The translations under genes and the position numbers were made by a program. From Mesorhizobium huakuii (lineage in GTDB: Bacteria; Pseudomonadota; Alphaproteobacteria; Rhizobiales; Rhizobiaceae), in NCBI RefSeq assembly GCF_030160235.1, contig NZ_BSNY01000034.1, positions 62,001 to 126,000 on the forward strand: a stretch of DNA of 64,000 bases, in the 5' to 3' direction. Below are positions 28,113-36,345 of the stretch, piece by piece (positions within the stretch are counted from its first letter, which is position 1; every line of letters begins with the position of its first letter). The notes under the pieces were generated by a model. It had not been told where the DNA came from. It saw only the letters and a list, made by a program, of their open reading frames with translations, and ran no database searches.

Positions 28113-29713
28113 CACAGTGACTCCAAGAATTTCACCAGCGCATCGCGCTCGGCCGCGTTGGCGGCGGCAAAGCGGTCGCGCGCCTTCTGCGCCTCGCCAC
28201 CATGCCACAGGATCGCCTCGGTCAGGCTGCGCGCGCGGCCATCATGCAGGAAGAAGGAATTGCCGTTGACGGTTCCGGTGAGGCCGATGCCCCACAGCGG
28301 CGGGGTGCGCCATTCGTTGCCCGTCGCATCGCCCACCGCCTGGCCGTCGGCCAGATCAGGTCCCATGTCGTGCAGCAGGAAATCGGAATAGGGCCAGATG
28401 AGCTGGAAGGCCTGCGCCTTGTCAGGCGCATCGCGGCGGGTGACGAATTTCGGCGTGTGGCAGGAAACGCAGCCGATCTCGTAGAAGAGCTTCTTGCCGG
28501 CGAGCACATCGGGCGCGGCAAGATCGCGGCGCGCCGGTACCGCCAGGTTCTGTGAATAGAAGGTGACGAGATCCATCACTGGCGGCGGCGCCTCGACCGG
28601 ACCAAGACGCGCCTGCACGCCATTCGGCATGACGAGACATTTTGCCTGCGCGGCGGTGCAATCGCCCCAGTGCTTCGGTTCTTCCGGCGTCGAGATGCCG
28701 ATGTCGCCGGCGAAAGCATCCGCCGCCTGCTGGCGGATCGTCGCGGTTTGCGCCTTCCAGCCGAAACGGCCAAGCGTCAGTTCGCCACTCAGCCCGTCAC
28801 GCACGATGTTCGGCTTGCCGGAGATGCCGTCACTATCGCGGTCTTCCGGATCGGCGTGGGCCAGAATGTCAGCCGGCGCGATCTGCTCGATCAGGCCAAG
28901 GCCGATCATCGGCGGCGTCAGGCGCGGCGACAGGGTGGTACGCGGATCAAGCGGCCCATAGCCGAGATCGGTGACGGAATAGCTGGGCTTGCGCAGGGAA
29001 ACCATCGTGCCGGCCGCCAGCGTCACCTGCCGTTCCTGATAGTCGACGCGCATCCGGCCTTCGCCGCGCAAGCCAGGCACGGCCAGCTCCTGCAACTGCG
29101 TTCCATAGACCGGGTCGGGGAAGTTGAGCAACTCGCGGCCGGCAAGGGCTGACTTTTCCTCGGCGTTGCTGGCGTCGCGCGCCAGCCGCAGGAACATCGA
29201 GGTGGTGCCGGCGTCGCCTTGCGGCGGGCGGCCGCGGCCGTCCTTCAGATGGCAGTTCTGGCAGGCGCGTTCGTTGAACACCGGGCCAAGCCCGTCCGAC
29301 GCCTGCGTCGAAGATGGCGACGACACCCAGTTCTTGCGGAACAAGGCGTTGCCGAGCTTGAAAGTGCCCTCTTCCTCGAAAGAGATGTTGGCCGAGGACT
29401 GCGAGAAGGAATCGCGGCTGACGTCTTTCCTGGACGTGCCGGCGCCACCTTGCATGAGTTCGAACGGCTCGGGTTTGGAGAAATCCGTGGTCGGCCTGGT
29501 GACGGCGGTGACGCGCGTCTGATCCTTGGCATTGAGGTCGCTGCGCGTTGTGGCGAGGCCCGTTGGCTGAAGCCCGCCGGCAATGGCGGACGATGTCAGC
29601 GCCAACACGAAAATGGTGCAGCGCCGACGAGCCAGTCCGGCTTGTCTTTTCAGGCGAAACGGCGAGCCGTCGGCCCGCCGCAAGCGGCGCGGGAATTCTA
29701 GCAGGCGCCGCAT
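28112..29713 (-). CDS. Di-heme c-type DUF1111 oxidoreductase
   Basis: The 533-residue exported protein (hydrophobic segment about 31-48) has two c-type heme sites, CQNCH in the N-terminal half and CVSCH in the C-terminal half. The surrounding motifs (GPVFNERACQNCHLKDGRG, LWGIGLTG, FLHDGRARSLTEAILWHGG) define the DUF1111 (thiol-oxidoreductase/MauG-like) family. It probably transfers electrons in the periplasm, perhaps in iron oxidation or reduction with the neighbouring imelysins; that role is inferred from context. It starts 12 bp after bfr and overlaps imelysin 2 by 4 bases. Confidence 0.9.
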   Translation of the reverse strand: MRRLLEFPRRLRRADGSPFRLKRQAGLARRRCTIFVLALTSSAIAGGLQPTGLATTRSDLNAKDQTRVTAVTRPTTDFSKPEPFELMQGGAGTSRKDVSRDSFSQSSANISFEEEGTFKLGNALFRKNWVSSPSSTQASDGLGPVFNERACQNCHLKDGRGRPPQGDAGTTSMFLRLARDASNAEEKSALAGRELLNFPDPVYGTQLQELAVPGLRGEGRMRVDYQERQVTLAAGTMVSLRKPSYSVTDLGYGPLDPRTTLSPRLTPPMIGLGLIEQIAPADILAHADPEDRDSDGISGKPNIVRDGLSGELTLGRFGWKAQTATIRQQAADAFAGDIGISTPEEPKHWGDCTAAQAKCLVMPNGVQARLGPVEAPPPVMDLVTFYSQNLAVPARRDLAAPDVLAGKKLFYEIGCVSCHTPKFVTRRDAPDKAQAFQLIWPYSDFLLHDMGPDLADGQAVGDATGNEWRTPPLWGIGLTGTVNGNSFFLHDGRARSLTEAILWHGGEAQKARDRFAAANAAERDALVKFLESL

Positions 29714-29725
29714 TCCCGCATGCCT

Positions 29726-30211
29726 TTACTCCGCCTCGTTGGCCGCGTCGGCGTTGAGCTGGCCGTACTTCTCCTCGCCGATCGAGGCGAGCAGGTCGAG
29801 CTGCGTCTCGAGGAAGTCGATGTGACCTTCCTCGTCAGCCAGCAGATCCTCAAACAGTTTCATCGTTACGTAGTCGCCCACCTCATGGCAGATTTCGCGC
29901 GAACGCTTGTAGGCCGTGCGCGCGTCATATTCGCCGGCAAGGTCGGATTCGAGCACTTCCTTGACGTTCTGCCCGATGCGCAGCGGCGCCACGGACTGCA
30001 GGTTTGGATGGCCTTCAAGGAAGATGATCCGGGCGATCAGCCTGTCGGCGTGGTGCATCTCCTCGATCGATTCTGCCCGCTCCTTCTTGGCCAGCTTCGT
30101 GTACCCCCAATCCTCCAGCAGACGGAAATGCACCCAATATTGATTGACGGCTCCAAGCTCCAGGAAAAGGGCCTCGTTAAGCCGCTCGATGATCAGACTT
30201 TCGCCCTTCAT
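29726..30211 (-). CDS. bfr: Bacterioferritin
   Basis: Bacterioferritin is a 24-subunit heme-binding iron store that oxidises Fe2+ and keeps a ferric core. The protein has 161 residues. Its di-iron and heme ligands fit the family numbering exactly: Glu18, Glu51 and His54 for the ferroxidase centre and Met52 for heme; the second-half ligands lie in [15 protein letters not shown] and [10 protein letters not shown]. The ATG at 30211 has a GGGAGCAG ribosome site. The end of bfd overlaps its first 35 bases. Confidence 0.97.
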   Translation of the reverse strand: MKGESLIIERLNEALFLELGAVNQYWVHFRLLEDWGYTKLAKKERAESIEEMHHADRLIARIIFLEGHPNLQSVAPLRIGQNVKEVLESDLAGEYDARTAYKRSREICHEVGDYVTMKLFEDLLADEEGHIDFLETQLDLLASIGEEKYGQLNADAANEAE

Positions 30212-30488
30212 GGGTTCTGCTCCCGTATTGGACGCGCAGACCTCTGACGCGATCCAGGTGTGAGACAATGTCCACGCCGCTCGCCTCCGAGCGGGCGTGG
30301 TAATTTTCGGTAACCCGAATGATCGTTTCGACCACATTTGGGAAACAGCCGCAACAGCGGCCACGCTTTTGCATCGCATGATAGACCTTGGCCGGCACGA
30401 TGAGCTGCCAGGGGTCCAGGTCCAGCAGCCCGTTGATCGTCTGCTCGATCTCCTTCTCGGTGATGATGTTGCAATGGCAGATCAGCAT
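30177..30488 (-). CDS. bfd: Bacterioferritin-associated ferredoxin (Bfd)
   Basis: Bfd is a [2Fe-2S] protein that feeds electrons to bacterioferritin so stored iron can be released. The four cysteine ligands are visible: Cys4 and Cys6 ([10 protein letters not shown]) and the CCGC motif ([15 protein letters not shown]), in a BFD-like fold. The protein is 103 residues, against about 64 for E. coli Bfd. The extra C-terminal residues (about 65-103) cover the bfr ribosome site and overlap its start, so they may exist mainly for translational coupling. Confidence 0.92.
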   Translation of the reverse strand: MLICHCNIITEKEIEQTINGLLDLDPWQLIVPAKVYHAMQKRGRCCGCFPNVVETIIRVTENYHARSEASGVDIVSHLDRVRGLRVQYGSRTHEGRKSDHRAA

Positions 30489-30508
30489 TTACAGTGCTCG
30501 GATGGCTG

Positions 30509-30527
30509 ACGGCGCCTCCCGCGCCGT
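30509..30527 (-). promoter_or_regulatory. Small perfect hairpin in the imelysin 1 - bfd gap
   Basis: Arms ACGGCGC and GCGCCGT (7 bp, perfect) enclose a 5-nt loop, about 20 bp before the bfd start. No U tract follows on the minus strand. It may stabilise or process the polycistronic mRNA between imelysin 1 and bfd. Confidence 0.35.
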
Positions 30528-30600
30528 GTGGCTTGTTCAGGTCCCGGAGCCCATTCCGGAGGCGATTATCGGCTTCGGACCAGGCTCCAGGTTTCGGCGC

Positions 30601-31890
30601 TTACTTGAACACCTTGTCGGGTGCGTCGAGGCTGTCGGAGCCTTCGAAGGCGATGGCGTTGAGTTTCAACGAGCCGACCGCACGTTCGATCGACTTGGTC
30701 TGGTCGATCAGGGCGTCGATCGCGGCCTGCACGGTGGCGTTGCCCGCCGCATTGCCCTCGGCGATCTGCTGGTCATAGGCTTCGCCGGTCTCGGCCCGCG
30801 CCTTGATCGCTTCCATCCTGGCGACGGTGACGTCGAGTTTGTCGGACAGTTCCTTGTCGATCGCCGGATCGGCGGCCATGACCATGTCATGCACCGAAGG
30901 TCCGGAAACGACGGTACCGTCGAGGCGCGTGTAGCTGGCCAGGTAGGCGGCGCGGATGCCGATCGCGTCATAGAGATGCGAATTGTAGGTGTTGTCGGAG
31001 AAGCAGTCTTGCTCCTCCTCCGGATCATGCAGCATCAAGCCGAGTTTCATGCGTTCACCTGCCAGTTCGCCGTAGGACAGCGAGCCCATGCCGGTGAAGA
31101 TGACCGAGATCGCCGTGTTCGGCTCGCCATCGACCAGGTTTTTGCGCGCTGCGCCGTCTTCCTTCCAGTCGTCGATCATCTTCCGTAGATCCGAAACCAG
31201 AAGGGTGGTGGCGGACTTCAGATATTCGGCACGGCGATCGCAATTGCCGCCGGTGCAGTTCTTGAGGTCATAGTCGGTGTAATGGCGCTCGCCGGCGCCC
31301 GGGCCGGTGCCGTGCAGGTCCTGGCCCCATAGCAGGAATTCGATGGCGTGATAGCCGGTGGCGACATTGGCCTCGACGCCGCCGGCTTGCTGCAACGTGC
31401 CGGAGAGGAATTCCGGCGAGAGCTTCGAGGCATCGACCTTCTTGCCGTTGATCTCAATTTCCTTGTTGGCGATCACATTGGCCGTATAGAGCGAATTCGT
31501 GTCCGATTCCGTGCCGTAGCTCTTGGCGACATAGTCGATCAGGCCTTCGTCCAGCGGCCAGGAATTCACCTCGCCTTCCCAGTCGTCGACGATCTTGTTG
31601 CCGAAGCGGTAAACCTCGGTCTGCTGGTAGGGCACGCGCGATGCCTTCCATGCGTCGCGGGCGGCATTGAGTGTTTCCGCCGAAGGCTTGGCCAGCAGCG
31701 CATCGACCGCCTTGTCGAGAGCCTGCGCCGTGGTCAGCGAATCCTCATATTTGGCAAGCGCGATATCGGAATAGGTCTTGATGACCGCTTTCGCGTCGGT
31801 TTCCGCCTTGGCAGGCAGCACGAACACCGCTGCCGTCAACAGCGCCGTGGCACCAATCGCCGCCAGCCTGCCGCCATATCGTGCTGTCAT
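30601..31890 (-). CDS. Imelysin-family periplasmic protein 1
   Basis: A Sec signal (about residues 1-27, GATALLTAAVFVLPAKA) precedes a full imelysin domain with the intact GxHxxE motif (TGYHAIEFLLWGQD), NSWPLDEGLIDYV and GERMKLGLMLHDPEEEQDCFSDNT. Family members are iron-regulated, membrane-associated or periplasmic proteins; metal binding through the HxxE motif is likely. I start at the ATG at 31890, 5 nt after a GGAGAG ribosome site, rather than further upstream where the frame is open. It is the first gene of the iron cluster, about 255 bp from an Irr-type box. Confidence 0.92.
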   Translation of the reverse strand: MTARYGGRLAAIGATALLTAAVFVLPAKAETDAKAVIKTYSDIALAKYEDSLTTAQALDKAVDALLAKPSAETLNAARDAWKASRVPYQQTEVYRFGNKIVDDWEGEVNSWPLDEGLIDYVAKSYGTESDTNSLYTANVIANKEIEINGKKVDASKLSPEFLSGTLQQAGGVEANVATGYHAIEFLLWGQDLHGTGPGAGERHYTDYDLKNCTGGNCDRRAEYLKSATTLLVSDLRKMIDDWKEDGAARKNLVDGEPNTAISVIFTGMGSLSYGELAGERMKLGLMLHDPEEEQDCFSDNTYNSHLYDAIGIRAAYLASYTRLDGTVVSGPSVHDMVMAADPAIDKELSDKLDVTVARMEAIKARAETGEAYDQQIAEGNAAGNATVQAAIDALIDQTKSIERAVGSLKLNAIAFEGSDSLDAPDKVFK

Positions 31891-32324
31891 TATCACTCTC
31901 CAGTTTTTTGGAAATTCCATAAGCGGCGCGCAGGGCGACCGGCGCCGGGCCACGTCGTTGCCAAAAGCGCCATGGCTAGCCGCGCCGTTGCGCGGGTCGG
32001 GGAAGAAAGACACCAAAATGCCTCCAATCGAACGGGTTCAAGGCCCAGACATCAAAGGGATGCGCCAACACGCAGGCTTCCATAAAGCTTCGACGCCGGT
32101 GGAAGTCAACGAAAATCTAAGGGAAAAGCCAATTGAAACAATAGTTTAGAATTATTCTAAACTACAACAGTCAACTTTAGACCTCGGCTGCACCGGCTTC
32201 GCCGCCGAACTGTGCGATTGACAGCCGCCGTTCCGGGTGCGACCCGCAAACGCTCTCTTGCGGCGGCGCCAGACAATTGCCACTTGCCGAGAGATCCTAG
32301 GATCGAATCAGGATTTGGGACGCG
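31891..32324. other. Divergent regulatory region of the iron cluster
   Basis: This 434-bp gap separates imelysin 1 (minus) from a ferredoxin-reductase-like gene (plus). It is locally AT-rich around 32120-32180, unlike its surroundings, and holds the Irr-type palindrome. The minus-strand 5' leader would be about 250 nt long. I see no gene in it. Confidence 0.7.
32145..32161. promoter_or_regulatory. Irr-type iron control element (ICE)
   Basis: The 17-bp sequence TTTAGAATTATTCTAAA is a perfect inverted repeat (7-bp arms, 3-bp spacer) and equals the rhizobial Irr-box consensus as I know it (TTTAGAA-N3-TTCTAAA). A TTGACT hexamer (minus strand, 32169-32174) and a TTGAAA hexamer (plus strand, 32133-32138) flank it and resemble -35 elements of divergent promoters. 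Irr is a Fur-family, heme-responsive regulator that represses iron-consuming genes when iron is scarce. The irr gene is not in this window. Confidence 0.85.
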
Positions 32325-33578
32325 ATGAAGAACGGCGTGGTCATTGTCGGTGCGGGTCATGCGGGCGTGCAAGCGGCCGCCAGTCTGCGCGAGGACGGCT
32401 ATGACGGGCCGGTGATCCTCGTCAGCGACGAGAACGAACTGCCTTACCATAAGCCACCGCTGTCGAAGACCTTCATCAAGGATGCCGAGGCCAAACCACA
32501 ACCGCTTCGGGGCGAGGCCTTCTATACCGGCAGCGCCATCGACTACCGGCCGGGCGTCCGCATCGAGCGCATCGATGCCGGCAGCCGCAGTCTGGAAATA
32601 TCAGGCGGCGGCGTGCTTGCCTTCGACCATCTGATCCTGGCGACCGGATCACGCCCGCGTCTCCTGCCGCTGCCAGGCGCTGATCTGGCCGGCGTCTTGT
32701 CGTTGCGTTCACTGGCCGATGCCCGGCTGATCCGGGACTTGAGCGCGCGGAGCGAAGATGTCGTCATCCTCGGCGGCGGCTTCATCGGGCTGGAGATCGC
32801 CGCGACGCTGCTCGCGGCCGGTCGCACGGTGACGGTGGTGGAAACGGTCGACCGGCTGCTCGGCCGCGCCGTTGCCCCTGTGGTGGCGAGCCATGTCCGC
32901 CAGCGGCTGGAAGCGGCCGGCGTGCGCATCCTGACCGGCACCTCGATTGCAAGGCTCGAAGGCGAAAACGGCCATGTCGCCGCCGCGATCACCTCGTCGG
33001 GCGAAAGGCTGCCGACGCGCATGGTCATCGTCGGCATCGGTGCCGTGCCCAATGTCGAGCTGGCGCAGGACGCCGGCCTCGCCGTCGCCAACGGCATCCG
33101 TGTCGATCATCAGATGCGCAGTTCGGTGCCGGAAATCCTCGCCATCGGCGACGCCGCCTCCTACCGGCACTGGTTCACCGGCGGCGATGTGCGGCTGGAA
33201 TCGGTGCAGAACGCCACCGACCAGGCGCGGCTCGCGGCGCGCACGATCACCGGTCACGCGGATGCTTATTCGGCGGTGCCATGGTTCTGGTCCGATATTG
33301 GCGACATGAAGCTGCAGATGGTCGGGCTGACCGCCGGCGGCGACAACCATGTCGTGCTGGGCGACCTGCCCGACAACAAGTTCTCGATCTACCACTATGC
33401 CGGCAACCGGCTGCTCGGCATCGAATCCGTCAACCGCCCCGGCGACCACATGCTTGGCCGCAAGATGCTGGGCGCCGGCTTCTCGCCGACGCCGGAAACG
33501 GTGGCGACGGGACCCGATGGGCTGAAGGCAGCGCTGGCTGCGTTTCAAGAAAACGTCCTGGCAAGAGCTGCGGGATAG
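32325..33578 (+). CDS. FAD-dependent ferredoxin reductase (rhodocoxin/putidaredoxin-reductase type)
   Basis: The 417-residue flavoprotein has two Rossmann motifs: GAGHAGVQAAASLRE near the N-terminus for FAD and VILGGGFIGLEIAATLLAAG (about 147-166) for NAD(P)H. It also has the FAD motif VPEILAIGDAA and the C-terminal reductase domain (SVQNATDQARLAART, PWFWSDIGDMKLQMVGL) of oxygenase-coupled ferredoxin reductases. It should pass electrons from NAD(P)H to a 2Fe-2S ferredoxin. No oxygenase is adjacent. Its divergence from an iron cluster containing bfd raises the possibility that it reduces Bfd, which is inference. Confidence 0.88.
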   Translation: MKNGVVIVGAGHAGVQAAASLREDGYDGPVILVSDENELPYHKPPLSKTFIKDAEAKPQPLRGEAFYTGSAIDYRPGVRIERIDAGSRSLEISGGGVLAFDHLILATGSRPRLLPLPGADLAGVLSLRSLADARLIRDLSARSEDVVILGGGFIGLEIAATLLAAGRTVTVVETVDRLLGRAVAPVVASHVRQRLEAAGVRILTGTSIARLEGENGHVAAAITSSGERLPTRMVIVGIGAVPNVELAQDAGLAVANGIRVDHQMRSSVPEILAIGDAASYRHWFTGGDVRLESVQNATDQARLAARTITGHADAYSAVPWFWSDIGDMKLQMVGLTAGGDNHVVLGDLPDNKFSIYHYAGNRLLGIESVNRPGDHMLGRKMLGAGFSPTPETVATGPDGLKAALAAFQENVLARAAG

Positions 33579-33584
33579 CCGCCC

Positions 33585-33688
33585 TTACCCTCCCTCTTGT
33601 GGGGAGGGTCGCCGCGAAGCAGCGGGGTGGGGCCGGCGCCAAGCCCCCCACCCGGACCTGCGGTCCGACCTCCCCACGAGGGAGGTAA
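33585..33688. repeat. Palindromic repeat between convergent genes
   Basis: Terminal inverted repeats start TTACCCTCCCTC on the left (33585-33611) and end GAGGGAGGTAA on the right (33666-33688). The interior has GGGGTGGGG opposite CCCCCCACC and a perfect CGGACC/GGTCCG hairpin. It fills the space between the converging flavoprotein and aminotransferase genes, where it could serve as a bidirectional terminator. The element type is common in Mesorhizobium intergenic DNA, in my recollection. Confidence 0.7.
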
Positions 33689-33694
33689 AGTGGC

Positions 33695-34972
33695 TCAGGC
33701 GGCGCAGACTTCGCGGATCGAGCTTTCCAGGATGTCGAGCGCCTCGTTCATGACCTCGTCCTGTATGGTGATCGGCGCCAGGAAGCGGATGACATTGCCG
33801 TAGACGCCGCAAGTCAGCAGGATGAGGCCCTTGTCGAGCGCCTTCAGCCGGATGGCGTTGGCGATCTCGGCCGACGGCAGGCCTTTCTTGACGTCGTTGA
33901 ACTCGACCGCGTTCATGAAGCCGAGGCCCCTGATATCGACGATCTCGGGCACGTCGTCGCGGATCGACTGCAGTCGCTGCTTCAGCCGCGCGCCCAGCGT
34001 GTTGGCGCGGTCGCACAGCTTTTCGTCCTGGATCACGTCGAGAACCGCGTGTGCCGCGGCAACCCCGATCGGGCTGCCGCCATAGGTGCCGCCGAGGCCG
34101 CCCGGGCCAGGCGCATCCATGATCTCGGCGCGGCCGGTGACGGCCGACAACGGGAAGCCGCCGGCCAGGCTCTTGGCCATTGTGGTAATGTCGGCCGCGA
34201 CTTCGTGGTGATCCATCGCGAACATCTTGCCGGTGCGGGCAAAGCCGGTCTGCACCTCGTCGGCGATGAGCAGCATGCCGTGATGGTCGCACAGCTTGCG
34301 CAGCGCGGTCAGGAATTCGCGCGGCGCCTCGTAGAAACCGCCCTCGCCCTGAACCGGCTCGACAATGATGGCGGCGACGCGGGCCGGATCGACATCGGCC
34401 TTGAACAGCCGGTCGAGTGCTGCGAGCGAATCGGCAACCGACACGCCGTGCAGCGGCACCGGGAACGGCGCGTGATAGACGTCGCCCGGCATGGCGCCGA
34501 AGCCGACCTTGTAGGGCACGACCTTGCCGGTCAGCGCCATGCCCATGAAGGTGCGGCCATGGAAGCCGCCGGCGAAGGCGATGACGGCCGGGCGGCCGGT
34601 GGCATTGCGGGCGATCTTGATGGCGTTCTCGACCGCCTCGGCGCCGGTGGTGACGAAGATCGTCTTCTTCTCGAACTTGCCGGGCAGCATGGCGTTCAGC
34701 CGCTCGGCCAGCCTGACATAGCTCTCATAGGGCACGACCTGGTGGCAGGTGTGGGTGAAACGGTCGAGCTGCGCCTTGACCGCTTCGATCACCCTGGGAT
34801 GGCGGTGGCCGGTGTTGACGACGGCGATGCCCGAGGAAAAGTCGATGTAGCGGCGGCCTTCGACATCCCAGATTTCCGAATTTTCGGCCCGGTCGGCATA
34901 GATTTGCGTGGTCATGCCGACGCCGCGCGAGATCGACTGGTTCTTGCGTTCGGAAATGGCTGAATTCTTCAT
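33695..34972 (-). CDS. gabT: 4-aminobutyrate aminotransferase
   Basis: This class III PLP aminotransferase converts 4-aminobutyrate and 2-oxoglutarate to succinate semialdehyde and glutamate. The sequence shows GIAVVNTGHRHPRV, TTGAEAVENAIKIAR (phosphate-binding), FAGGFHGRT, LIADEVQTGFARTGKMFAM (the Asp contacts the pyridine nitrogen), the PLP-lysine motif TTMAKSLAGGFPLSAV, and GGTYGGSPIG. I choose the ATG at 34972 (GAAGGAT ribosome site). Related enzymes use 5-aminovalerate or other omega-amines. No succinate-semialdehyde dehydrogenase is nearby. Confidence 0.92.
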   Translation of the reverse strand: MKNSAISERKNQSISRGVGMTTQIYADRAENSEIWDVEGRRYIDFSSGIAVVNTGHRHPRVIEAVKAQLDRFTHTCHQVVPYESYVRLAERLNAMLPGKFEKKTIFVTTGAEAVENAIKIARNATGRPAVIAFAGGFHGRTFMGMALTGKVVPYKVGFGAMPGDVYHAPFPVPLHGVSVADSLAALDRLFKADVDPARVAAIIVEPVQGEGGFYEAPREFLTALRKLCDHHGMLLIADEVQTGFARTGKMFAMDHHEVAADITTMAKSLAGGFPLSAVTGRAEIMDAPGPGGLGGTYGGSPIGVAAAHAVLDVIQDEKLCDRANTLGARLKQRLQSIRDDVPEIVDIRGLGFMNAVEFNDVKKGLPSAEIANAIRLKALDKGLILLTCGVYGNVIRFLAPITIQDEVMNEALDILESSIREVCAA

Positions 34973-35205
34973 GATATCCTTCATCGGGCCGGCGCCCGTC
35001 CTCGTTGATCAGATGTCTTCTGACCTTATTTCACGTTTTCCTCAAGTCGGCACCACCGGCGGGCGATTGGGCCTGCGAAGGGAATATCCCGCCCTTAACC
35101 AGTCGGGCGATACGCGTACGAGACCGGTTTCCTTTTCCCGGGGATCGATTATCCTCCTGACATCCGCGAGGCATCGCGATCAGCAACCCGCGGCTGGGGG
35201 AGCCC

Positions 35206-36345
35206 ATGAGCAGGAACGCGACATCGTCCGTCTCGCCGCCATCCGTCAGAATCGCCAGCCTTTTGTCATTTCCAATCGCCCCGGCAATGTGCGTCTGCGC
35301 AGCCGCATTGCTGCTGGCAGGCTGCCAGAAGCAGGAAGCGGCGGACAAGAAACTGCCGATCATGGTGCGCACCGAAACGGTGGCGATGGCCGACTATGCG
35401 CCGAGAACCTCGCTGACCGGGGTGATCGCGGCGCGCACGCTGAACAATCTGTCGTTCCGGGTCGGCGGCCGCATTGCCGAGCGGCTTGTCGATGTCGGCC
35501 AGCATGTCGACCAGGGTGCGGTGCTTGCCCGCATCGATCCGCAGGAGCAGCAATCCGACCTGCGCTCCGCACAAGCCGATCTCGATGCAGCACAAGCGCA
35601 GCTGACCCAGTCCGCCGCCGCCTTCGAGCGGCAGAAGACGCTGCTTGCCCAGGGCTTCACCACCAGGCGCGATTATGACGCCGCCGACCAGGCGCTGAAG
35701 GTGGCGCAAGGCAGCGTCGATGCCGCCAAGAGCGCGTTCGCCAACGCCCAGCAGAACCTGTCCTTCACCGAGCTCAAGGCCGGCGCCCCCGGCGTCATCA
35801 CTGCACGCCAGGTGGAAACCGGCCAGGTGGTGCAAGCGGCGCAAACCGTCTTCACCGTCGCCGAGGACGGCGACCGCGATGCGGTGTTCAACGTGCAGGA
35901 GACGCTGGTCGCCAGGACGCCGGCCTCGCCGGCGGTGACGATCACGCTGTTGTCCGACCCGCAGGTGAGGGCGACAGGCAAGGTGCGCGAGATCTCGCCG
36001 GTGGTCGACCAGGCCTCCGGTTCGATCCGGGTCAAGGTCGGCATTGCCGACACGCCGGCCGGTATGCCGCTGGGGGCGGCCGTCATCGGCTCGGTCAGCG
36101 CCAAGCCGGCAAAGGCGATCCTGCTGCCCTGGCAGGCGCTGACATCCAGCGCCGGCAAGCCGGCGGTCTGGACCGTCGACCCCTCGACCAAGGCAGTGGC
36201 GACGACGCCGGTCGAGGTGCGGGCCTTCGATTCAGGCACGGTCGTCATCGCCAGCGGACTGAATGAGGGCCAGAGCGTCGTGACCGCGGGCGGGCAATTG
36301 CTCAGCCCTGGGCAGACGGTCGAGATATCGGGGGCGAGCCAATGA
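35206..36345 (+). CDS. RND efflux periplasmic adaptor (membrane-fusion lipoprotein) 1
   Basis: The N-terminal signal ends in a lipobox (AAALLLAGC, Cys about residue 45), so it is a lipoprotein, probably held in the inner membrane. The HlyD/AcrA-type order follows: half-motif of a lipoyl domain (GGRIAERLVDVGQHVDQG), alpha-helical hairpin (about 110-180, Gln/Ala-rich), the second lipoyl half (APGVITARQVETGQVVQ), then beta-barrel and membrane-proximal domains. Adaptors link an RND pump to an outer-membrane channel. It is the first gene of a three-gene operon; its TGA overlaps the next ATG. Confidence 0.9.
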   Translation: MSRNATSSVSPPSVRIASLLSFPIAPAMCVCAAALLLAGCQKQEAADKKLPIMVRTETVAMADYAPRTSLTGVIAARTLNNLSFRVGGRIAERLVDVGQHVDQGAVLARIDPQEQQSDLRSAQADLDAAQAQLTQSAAAFERQKTLLAQGFTTRRDYDAADQALKVAQGSVDAAKSAFANAQQNLSFTELKAGAPGVITARQVETGQVVQAAQTVFTVAEDGDRDAVFNVQETLVARTPASPAVTITLLSDPQVRATGKVREISPVVDQASGSIRVKVGIADTPAGMPLGAAVIGSVSAKPAKAILLPWQALTSSAGKPAVWTVDPSTKAVATTPVEVRAFDSGTVVIASGLNEGQSVVTAGGQLLSPGQTVEISGASQ

